The translations under genes and the position numbers were made by a program. From an uncultured Caulobacterales bacterium (lineage in GTDB: Bacteria > Pseudomonadota > Alphaproteobacteria > Caulobacterales > Maricaulaceae), in NCBI GenBank assembly GCA_938007945.1, contig CALLME010000265.1:1-5356 (forward strand): 5,356 nucleotides of DNA, given 5' to 3'. This document shows, in pieces, positions 1 to 4,447 of the stretch. The notes beneath the pieces were generated by a model that did no database searches, was not told the DNA's origin, and saw only the letters and a program-made list of their open reading frames with translations. How positions within the stretch are numbered: the first letter of the stretch is position 1; each line of letters starts with the position of its first letter.

Positions 1-36
1 AAGCAGGTCAGCGTTGAAGAATTCCGCGCCTTCTAA
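1..36 (+). CDS. Possible 3' end of an upstream gene (partial)
   Basis: Frame 1 reads KQVSVEEFRAF and then TAA at 34-36. The start lies outside the window. In many alphaproteobacteria the gene before hflK is a thyA or dihydrofolate reductase (folA) gene, but eleven residues are too few to identify a family, and this tail does not resemble a DHFR C-terminus that I recognise. The call rests only on the open frame at the window edge and on the absence of a better reading in the other + frames. It could also be non-coding. Confidence 0.3.
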   Translation, partial: KQVSVEEFRAF

Positions 37-76
37 ATCATGTAAAATGACAGGCGTCGGGAAGAGAAACATTGTT

Positions 77-105
77 TTGGCGTCTTGGGTCTGTAGCATT
101 ATGAT
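77..105 (+). promoter_or_regulatory. Candidate sigma-70-type promoter for the hflKC operon
   Basis: TTGGCG at 77-82 and TATGAT at 100-105 are separated by a 17-base spacer, a good housekeeping arrangement. Transcription would begin near 112 and leave a 5' UTR of about 90 bases before hflK. A second possible -10, TATAAC at 147-152, has no convincing -35 at normal spacing. The call is by eye only. Confidence 0.35.
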
Positions 106-157
106 ATTCGCAATCATTCTTGTGGATTCGCACGTATTGACCTTGATATAACGCCCG

Positions 158-179
158 TTGGCCTCCACATATAGGCCAA
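158..179. repeat. Perfect 7-bp inverted repeat upstream of hflK
   Basis: TTGGCCT (158-164) and AGGCCAA (173-179) are exact reverse complements around the 8-base spacer CCACATAT. The element lies 24 bases upstream of the hflK ATG and just before its SD (GGAG at 194-197). It could be a 5' UTR hairpin. It could also be a dyad operator if transcription starts near 159 from the TATAAC at 147-152. No T-tract follows, so it does not look like an intrinsic terminator. Confidence 0.5.
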
Positions 180-203
180 AGCGAAATTTATTCGGAGAAC
201 GCA

Positions 204-1337
204 ATGGCTGACAATAAGAGTCCATGGGGAAATGCAGGAAAGGGCGGCGGTAAAAAGCGTCCGACGGGCACAGGCCAAAGTCCATGGGGGCAGGGCACTC
301 CTGACCGCAACAAACCCCGTCCAGGCGAAACGTCACCTGATTTGGAAAACGTTATTCAAGGATTTAAAACGCGGGCCTTTGGTAATGGCGGCGGTGGTGG
401 ACGTGGCCCGCGCGGTGGTCGCCCCAATGGTCCGCTTCAAAAATTTGGCCCTTTCGGTATTGTTATCGCCGTAGGTCTTGCGGCCATGCTGCTCTCGACG
501 GTTTATACCGTTGACCAACAAGAAGAAGGTGTTGTGCTCCGCTTTGGTAAGTATGCGCGCACAGTTGGGCCGGGTCTAAATTTCAAAATGCCGACGCCGT
601 TTGAGACAGTCGAGAAAGCTAAAACCCGCGTTGTCCAAAAAACAACGATTGGCGGTAATGACAATACATCGCTCATGCTAACAGGTGACGAAAATATCGT
701 GGATATCGACTTTACAGTGCTTTGGCGGATTAATGAGCTTAAGAATTATATCTTTGAGGTGGATGAGCCGCGCGTCGCGCTCAAGGCGGTGGCGGAAAGC
801 GCCATGCGTGAAATCGTGGGACGTTCAGAGCTTGAGAATATCATCACGACAGAACGCTTGAACACGACAATCGCAGTGCGTGATTTGATGCAGCGCACAT
901 TGGATGAATACGGCGCGGGTATCGAAGTCGTCGAAGTGCAGTTGCAAAAAGCAGACGCACCTGACGGCAGAGTGGTCGATGCCTTTCGCGACGTGGTTGA
1001 CGCGACTCAGGAAAAAGAGACATTAATTAATGAAGCCACAGCCTACCAAAATACGGTGGTGCCAAAAGCGCGTGGTGAAGCGGCTCAAATTTTACAAGAC
1101 GCGGAAGCGTATAAAGGTCGCGTAACCGCCGAAGCCAAAGGTGAGGCGGAGCGCTTCACACTTGTTTTGGGCGAATATAAAGCTGCGCCGCGCGTAACGC
1201 GCCAACGTATGTACCTCGAGACGATGGAAGACGTGTATCAAAACGCAGATAAAATGCTGCTTGATACGGAAGCGAGTTCGGGCGTTGTGCCCTATTTGCC
1301 GCTAAATGAACTGGGTAAGAAAAAGGGAGCGAACTAA
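204..1337 (+). CDS. hflK: HflK, FtsH-modulating SPFH/band 7 membrane protein
   Basis: HflK pairs with HflC in a large inner-membrane SPFH complex that surrounds the AAA protease FtsH and restrains its activity on membrane substrates. The 377-residue protein has a Gly/Pro-rich cytoplasmic N-tail (about 1-80) with two SPWG motifs (6-9 and 26-29) and the HflK_N-type PDLENVIQGF motif (45-54). A single membrane helix follows at about 84-101, then the SPFH/PHB domain at about 103-265 (EEGVVLRFGK at 107-116, PGLNFKMP at 123-130). An Ala/Glu/Lys-rich coiled coil occupies about 266-325, then the family signature YKAAPRVTRQRMYLETME (325-342). The long Gln/Ser-rich C-tail of E. coli HflK (419 residues in total) is absent; the protein ends GKKKGAN. 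The ATG is preceded by GGAG (194-197) at 6-base spacing. The stop codon overlaps the hflC start by one base, so the two are probably translationally coupled. Confidence 0.96.
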   Translation: MADNKSPWGNAGKGGGKKRPTGTGQSPWGQGTPDRNKPRPGETSPDLENVIQGFKTRAFGNGGGGGRGPRGGRPNGPLQKFGPFGIVIAVGLAAMLLSTVYTVDQQEEGVVLRFGKYARTVGPGLNFKMPTPFETVEKAKTRVVQKTTIGGNDNTSLMLTGDENIVDIDFTVLWRINELKNYIFEVDEPRVALKAVAESAMREIVGRSELENIITTERLNTTIAVRDLMQRTLDEYGAGIEVVEVQLQKADAPDGRVVDAFRDVVDATQEKETLINEATAYQNTVVPKARGEAAQILQDAEAYKGRVTAEAKGEAERFTLVLGEYKAAPRVTRQRMYLETMEDVYQNADKMLLDTEASSGVVPYLPLNELGKKKGAN

Positions 1338-2224
1338 TGAAAGGTGCACCAATTTTAGTTGTCCTGTTGGGCATTGTCGCCGTTATTGTTCTGCTGTGTA
1401 CACATACAGTTAAGGAATGGGAGCAGGCGCTTATTCTCGAATTTGGTCAAGCGAAACGCGTTGAAAATGCGTGGGGCGCAACGCCAGAAGCGGGCCTTAA
1501 ACTCAAGCTGCCATATGAAAAAGTGGTGACACTTGACCGCCGTAACCTTGAGGTCGATTTGGCGCCAGTGGAACTTGTGGCCTCTGACCAAGAACGCCTC
1601 GTTGTGGATGCTTTTGTGCGTTACCGTATTGTTGACGCCGTGAAGTTCTATGAGGCTTTGCAAACCGAGCGCGGCGCGCAGTTGCAACTCCAGTCTATCA
1701 TGGACTCGACATTGCGTGACGTTTTGGGTCGTGTTGACCGTCCAAATATTATTGCGGGTCGCCGCGCGGAGTTGATGGCTGAGATTCAGCAAGTTTCAAA
1801 TAACGTCGTGAAAGACAAAGATTTCGGTATCGAAATCATCGACGTGCGTATTAAACGAGCAGACCTACCGCGCGCCAACACGGAGCAAGTGCTTAACCGT
1901 ATGGTGACAGAGCGGAAGCAGATTGCTGACCTCATCCGTTCAGAAGGGCGCGAGGAGGCGCAAGAAATTACGTCTACCGCTGAGAAAGACGCGACAATCA
2001 TCCGCGCAGAAGCTCAACAAAAAGCGGAGATCATTCGCGGTCAAGGCGACCAAGAGCGTAACGCGATTTACGCGGCGGCCTACAATCAGGACCCAGAGTT
2101 TTTCGCCTTTTACCGCTCTATGGAGGCGTATAAAACTGGTCTCGGTCAAGGTACGACTTATGTGCTTTCGCCTGATAGCGATTTCCTCGGCTACCTTAGC
2201 AATCAACGCGGCCCGCGCCGCTAG
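1337..2224 (+). CDS. hflC: HflC, FtsH-modulating SPFH/band 7 membrane protein
   Basis: HflC is the obligate partner of HflK in the HflKC complex, with its SPFH domain on the periplasmic side of the inner membrane. The 295 residues comprise an N-terminal anchor helix (about 5-21) and an SPFH domain (about 22-190) with VKEWEQALILEFG at 25-37, DAFVRYRI at 91-98 and GIEIIDVRIKRADLP at 164-178. A charged coiled coil follows (about 190-245) with repeats of the type AEAQQKAEIIRGQGD. The diagnostic C-terminus is QDPEFFAFYRSMEAY (251-265) and YVLSPDSDFLGYL (275-287). E. coli HflC is longer (334 residues) because of an insertion in the middle of its SPFH region, and that insertion is missing here, as is usual in alphaproteobacteria. 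The ATG shares its A with the hflK TAA, and GGGAG at 1325-1329 serves as the SD inside hflK. This is the second gene of the operon. Confidence 0.96.
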   Translation: MKGAPILVVLLGIVAVIVLLCTHTVKEWEQALILEFGQAKRVENAWGATPEAGLKLKLPYEKVVTLDRRNLEVDLAPVELVASDQERLVVDAFVRYRIVDAVKFYEALQTERGAQLQLQSIMDSTLRDVLGRVDRPNIIAGRRAELMAEIQQVSNNVVKDKDFGIEIIDVRIKRADLPRANTEQVLNRMVTERKQIADLIRSEGREEAQEITSTAEKDATIIRAEAQQKAEIIRGQGDQERNAIYAAAYNQDPEFFAFYRSMEAYKTGLGQGTTYVLSPDSDFLGYLSNQRGPRR

Positions 2225-2245
2225 GCTCTTGCAAAGAGGCTGAGT

Positions 2246-2446
2246 GTGGATATTTCGCCAGGCACAGTTTTGCTGATTATTACAGGCGGCATCCTCACGG
2301 TTGAGGGTGCCATTTGGGCGATTGCGCCGACGGCGGCGCGTAAAATGTATGAAGATGCCTTTCGCCAAGGCGACCGCGCGCTTCACATTATGGGGCTGGT
2401 CTCTGTCGCGCTTGGTGTGGCTTGCCTCGCTTTTGCTTTGCGCTAG
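2246..2446 (+). CDS. DUF2065 small inner-membrane protein (YjeT-like)
   Basis: This 66-residue protein has two hydrophobic segments (about 6-27 and 46-64) joined by a short basic/acidic loop. It fits the DUF2065 pattern of E. coli YjeT: an LxxEG-type motif in helix 1 (VEG at 19-21), a P-x(2)-A-R-K-M stretch in the loop (P28 to M34), and a small-residue-rich second helix. DUF2065 genes commonly follow hflC, and their function is not established. A role alongside HflKC is inferred from position only. The start is a GTG with GAGG at 2236-2239 and 6-base spacing, 21 bases after the hflC stop. The GAGG is partly paired in a small hairpin just after the hflC stop (2226-2238). This would make translation depend on ribosomes finishing hflC. 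Confidence 0.85.
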   Translation: MDISPGTVLLIITGGILTVEGAIWAIAPTAARKMYEDAFRQGDRALHIMGLVSVALGVACLAFALR

Positions 2447-2452
2447 TACCTC

Positions 2453-2458
2453 TATAAT
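2453..2458 (+). promoter_or_regulatory. Consensus-like -10 hexamer TATAAT
   Basis: A perfect TATAAT lies just after the DUF2065 stop. The best-placed -35, CTTTTG at 2430-2435 with a 17-base spacer, is poor. If the hexamer is active, transcription would begin around 2465-2467 and give a leader of about 220 bases for the DUF4440 gene. AT-rich intergenic DNA can produce this hexamer by chance. Confidence 0.25.
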
Positions 2459-2527
2459 TTCACCGAATGGCTAAAAAATGTGCTGCATTTAAGTGCGGGC
2501 GACCTTCCTGAGTTGCAAAGCAAGGGA

Positions 2528-2550
2528 TTGTTAAAAAACTGTCGTATAAC
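2528..2550 (+). promoter_or_regulatory. Candidate promoter for the leader ORF and DUF4440 gene
   Basis: TTGTTA (2528-2533) is followed by TATAAC (2545-2550) with a short 11-base spacer. A very similar arrangement (TTGTTAAA, 10 bases, TATAAC) precedes the transporter gene at 4400-4423. The short spacing recalls the Caulobacter housekeeping consensus (TTGACGS, 10-14 bases, GCTANAWC) more than the E. coli one. The start site would be near 2557, about 35 bases before the 15-codon leader ORF. Confidence 0.3.
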
Positions 2551-2591
2551 TGCGTTATCTTTGGGATGTCATAAACCTCAAGGAGACAGCC

Positions 2592-2639
2592 ATGTTTATT
2601 ACATATATCGTTCTCGCTAATCTCGTCTTTAATCGCTAG
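2592..2639 (+). CDS. Putative 15-residue hydrophobic leader peptide
   Basis: ATG at 2592 opens a 15-codon frame encoding MFITYIVLANLVFNR, ending in TAG at 2637-2639. It is preceded by AAGGAG (2580-2585) at an ideal 6-base spacing, one of the best ribosome-binding sites in the window. The peptide is almost entirely hydrophobic. It ends 17 bases before a hairpin that hides the start of the next gene. It could be a regulatory leader whose translation affects that hairpin, or a tiny membrane peptide. It shows no run of one amino acid that would suggest a classical amino-acid attenuator. The strong SD is the main reason to list it; I recognise no family. Confidence 0.4.
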   Translation: MFITYIVLANLVFNR

Positions 2640-2656
2640 CGCGACAAACTAAATTT

Positions 2657-2692
2657 TGCGTGATAGTCTCCGTAAAAGGAGGCTGTCATGCG
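2657..2692 (+). promoter_or_regulatory. RNA hairpin hiding the SD and AUG of the DUF4440 gene
   Basis: Bases 2657-2671 pair without interruption with 2678-2692 around the six-base loop GUAAAA. This gives 15 pairs: 11 Watson-Crick and 4 G-U wobbles (2657/2692, 2660/2689, 2664/2685 and 2667/2682). The 3' arm contains the SD (GGAGG, 2678-2682) and the whole start codon (2688-2690) of the downstream gene. The mRNA should therefore be translated poorly unless the stem melts, is bound by something, or is disrupted by alternative pairing. On the antisense strand the four wobbles become A-C mismatches, so the structure favours the sense transcript. There is no T-tract, so it is not a terminator. Confidence 0.6.
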
Positions 2693-3179
2693 CACTATAT
2701 TTATTGCTCTTTTTGCCCTGCTGTTTGGCGGGGCTGTTGGATACCAATTCGGGAGCACTGGTCCCAAGCTAGACGCAGAACAACACACGACCTATGGCAA
2801 TGACATTGACCGTAGCCAGATAAAAGAAACTCTACAAAACCAAGCGCGCTCTTGGAACACGGGCGATATTGACGCCTTCATGCAAGATTACTGGAGATCG
2901 GACGCGCTTCGCTTCGCCTCTGGAGGCGATATCAATACGGGGTGGGACGTCACTAAAGCCCGCTATAAATCTCGCTATCCTGACAAAGCGACGATGGGCG
3001 AGTTAGCCTTTACCGATCTCAACGTGGAACTGCTGTCAAAGACAGACGCACTTGTCTTTGGACGGTGGCGTTTAACGCGCGAGAATGACAGTCCCAACGG
3101 TCTTTTTACGCTCCATTTTAAGCAGATGGACGGCGAGTGGAAAATAGTCTCAGATCACACGTCCTCCGCCACGCCGTAA
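2688..3179 (+). CDS. Exported or membrane-anchored DUF4440/SnoaL-like (NTF2 fold) protein
   Basis: The 163-residue protein starts with a short hydrophobic segment (about 3-19, after MRT). This is a signal peptide or signal anchor with no lipobox cysteine, so the rest is probably periplasmic. Residues 43-160 match the DUF4440/YybH-type branch of the NTF2-like superfamily: QNQARSWNTGDIDAFMQDYW (50-69), SD (71-72), GW (85-86), YPDK (97-100), GRW (125-127), FTLHF (140-144) and the terminal WKIVSDHTS (151-159). Members of this fold are small cone-shaped proteins used for ligand binding or as minor enzymes; no substrate can be assigned here. Translation starts at an ATG with the strong SD AAAAGGAGG (2674-2682), but that SD and the ATG lie in the 3' arm of a 15-bp hairpin, so expression is probably conditional. 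Gaps of 241 bases before it and 59 bases after it suggest a single-gene unit. Confidence 0.82.
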   Translation: MRTIFIALFALLFGGAVGYQFGSTGPKLDAEQHTTYGNDIDRSQIKETLQNQARSWNTGDIDAFMQDYWRSDALRFASGGDINTGWDVTKARYKSRYPDKATMGELAFTDLNVELLSKTDALVFGRWRLTRENDSPNGLFTLHFKQMDGEWKIVSDHTSSATP

Positions 3180-3208
3180 CTGAAGGATTATCCCACAAGC
3201 CAATTGAT

Positions 3209-3214
3209 TATAAA
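3209..3214 (+). promoter_or_regulatory. Candidate -10 element (TATAAA) for the djlA-like gene
   Basis: TATAAA lies 24 bases before the ATG at 3239. A copy of GATTAT stands at 3186-3191, 20 bases before another at 3206-3211. No good -35 is seen. The 59-base gap from 3180 to 3238 contains no terminator that I can recognise. Confidence 0.25.
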
Positions 3215-3238
3215 CGCCGCTTACGGCACTAAACGCGC

Positions 3239-3952
3239 ATGAGTCTTTGGCATGATATTTACAGCGCAGGCGCGCGGTTGTTTGGCCCGCCAATATTGCC
3301 CGACACAGATGGCCTGCCTGGTCACATCCAAGACGGTCGGGTGGCGGCTGCGTTGGTGGGTTTGGGCGCGAAAATGGCCAAGGCTGATGGGCAAGTCCGC
3401 GTCGAGGACATCGAAGCCTTCAAACGCGTTTTCCAAAGTAGCGAAAACAACGATGCGGGCATTGCGCGGTTCTTTGACCTCGCACGCCAAACGACGCTGG
3501 GATATGAGCGTTACGCCAAGATCATCGCGCGTAAATTTCGCGCGCGTCCTGCTGTGCTTGAAGACGTCATGGATGGGTTGTTCCATATTGCGCTCGCGGA
3601 CGGCGTTATCACGACCGAGGAAATGGCTTATCTGATGAACGTCGCCGAAGTCTTTGGGTTTTCAGAGCGCGAGTTTAAACGTATCCAAATCGCCCATTGC
3701 GGGCGGGCCTCTGATGATCCTTACCTCATCTTGGGTGTAGATGAAGATATATCTGATACAGACCTTAAGCGAGCCTATCGCCGAATGGCGGCGGCGAACC
3801 ATCCCGACCGTCTCGTTTCGCGGGGATTGCCGCGGGAACTTACCAAACTTGCCACGCATAAAATGGCGATGATTAACAAGGCCTATGACGAAATTCGGGC
3901 GGAAAGAGAGCGTTATGCCGCTAAAAATCGCCCGTCATTGCCAAAAGTTTAG
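3239..3952 (+). CDS. djlA: DjlA-like TerB/J-domain co-chaperone without membrane anchor
   Basis: The 237-residue protein has two domains. Residues about 30-150 form a TerB/DjlA-type helical domain with two acidic motifs, KADGQVRVEDIEAF (48-61) and ADGVITTEEMAYL (120-132). Residues about 160-225 form a J domain: DPYLILGV (160-167), the catalytic HPD at 188-190 inside NHPDRL, and the DjlA-specific long loop RGLPRELTKLA (195-205) leading to INKAYDEI (212-219). The HPD tripeptide stimulates DnaK ATPase in this family. E. coli DjlA has an N-terminal membrane helix; here the N-terminus (MSLWHDIYSAGARLF) is not a transmembrane segment. An in-frame TAA at 3230-3232 rules out an upstream start, so this version is probably soluble or only loosely membrane-associated. 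No SD precedes the ATG. It probably acts with DnaK in stress or envelope quality control, which is inferred from E. coli DjlA. Confidence 0.88.
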   Translation: MSLWHDIYSAGARLFGPPILPDTDGLPGHIQDGRVAAALVGLGAKMAKADGQVRVEDIEAFKRVFQSSENNDAGIARFFDLARQTTLGYERYAKIIARKFRARPAVLEDVMDGLFHIALADGVITTEEMAYLMNVAEVFGFSEREFKRIQIAHCGRASDDPYLILGVDEDISDTDLKRAYRRMAAANHPDRLVSRGLPRELTKLATHKMAMINKAYDEIRAERERYAAKNRPSLPKV

Positions 3953-3984
3953 AGAGATTTGACGCGAAAGTGAGGGGAGATGCC

Positions 3985-4013
3985 TTGACCTCGCCCCATT
4001 TAATTCCGACATT
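3985..4013 (+). promoter_or_regulatory. Candidate promoter giving a leaderless mRNA for the gene at 4020
   Basis: TTGACC (3985-3990), a 17-base spacer and GACATT (4008-4013) stand just upstream of the ATG at 4020, six bases after the -10-like hexamer. If used, transcription would begin at or next to the A of the start codon. This would explain why the gene has no SD. The -10 hexamer is poor. Slightly upstream, GGGG (3974-3977) and CCCC (3994-3997) could form a weak imperfect hairpin followed by ATTTAATT. I do not consider that a convincing terminator for the preceding gene. Confidence 0.3.
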
Positions 4014-4019
4014 AGCCTC

Positions 4020-4379
4020 ATGAGTCAGACATATAACATTACAGGCAGCGGTAGCTTTCTTTCCAATTTAGTGCGCGGATTGTTTATCGCAGCCGCCACG
4101 ATTGGCGGATTGTTCCTCTTTGCAGCGTCTGCCGCCTTTGCGTTTTTCGTTGTGGCGGGCCTTGTCGTGCTCGGCCTCGTCGTATTTGCGTTTTTCTGGA
4201 CACGCGCTAAACTCTTTGGTCGCCCCTTCGGCCCCAAAGCGCATTTCGAAGCGGCGCGTAAAGAGATGGAAGCGAAGATGAAAGCCTCTGGCACACCTTT
4301 TCGCACAGGCTCACTTGATGATGAAGGTCCTGTTATTGACGCGCACCGTACGCCCGATGGATGGACTGTCGACGACTAG
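4020..4379 (+). CDS. Small membrane protein of unknown function
   Basis: This 119-residue protein has a polar N-terminus (1-16). A very hydrophobic stretch from about 17 to 61 is long enough for two membrane helices with a tight turn. A basic segment follows (RAKLFGRPFGPK, 62-73), then a charged helix rich in Ala, Lys and Glu (about 75-89), and an acidic tail that ends GPVIDAHRTPDGWTVDD (103-119). The positive residues after the membrane pair suggest that both termini are cytoplasmic. I do not recognise a named family; the tail style recalls conserved hypothetical membrane proteins of alphaproteobacteria. The ATG is the only usual start: an in-frame TGA is at 3960-3962 and no ATG, GTG or TTG lies between. 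No SD precedes it. It sits 67 bases after the djlA-like gene and 68 bases before the transporter. Confidence 0.8.
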   Translation: MSQTYNITGSGSFLSNLVRGLFIAAATIGGLFLFAASAAFAFFVVAGLVVLGLVVFAFFWTRAKLFGRPFGPKAHFEAARKEMEAKMKASGTPFRTGSLDDEGPVIDAHRTPDGWTVDD

Positions 4380-4399
4380 CGTTCAAACGCCGCTCACCC

Positions 4400-4423
4400 T
4401 TGTTAAAGTAGCCTTGCTATAAC
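4400..4423 (+). promoter_or_regulatory. Candidate Caulobacter-type promoter for the transporter
   Basis: TTGTTAA (4400-4406) precedes GCTATAAC (4416-4423). The latter fits the Caulobacter housekeeping -10 consensus GCTANAWC exactly, while the -35 fits only partly and the 9-base gap is slightly short. The transcript would start near 4430, leaving about 18 bases before the GTG at 4448. The intergenic stretch 4380-4447 holds nothing else that I recognise. Confidence 0.4.
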
Positions 4424-4447
4424 GCTCTATGCCGTTAAACAACTGGC

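Noticed and set aside
47..151. A 34-codon ORF upstream of hflK with a hydrophobic middle
   Set aside because: It has no SD, overlaps the likely promoter elements, and shows no family resemblance. Its length is easily reached by chance.
1355..1792. A 145-residue open frame on the - strand inside hflC
   Set aside because: It is the antisense shadow of a strongly recognised gene, with no SD or recognisable domain.
1940..2386. A 148-residue open frame on the - strand across hflC and DUF2065
   Set aside because: It is a shadow of two real genes. Its Arg-rich, low-sense composition is typical of antisense reading.
2476..2490. AAATG/CATTT small stem after DUF2065 as an operon terminator
   Set aside because: Five AT-rich pairs without a T-run are not a terminator. 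No intrinsic terminator for the hflKC operon is visible.
3221..3586. A 121-residue open frame on the - strand over the djlA-like gene
   Set aside because: It lies opposite the TerB domain coding sequence, which is well supported. No start signal or domain is visible.
3974..4001. GGGG/CCCC imperfect hairpin followed by ATTT as a terminator for the djlA-like gene
   Set aside because: The stem has only four outer pairs, then a mismatch, and the T-tract is short and interrupted. It is too weak to call.
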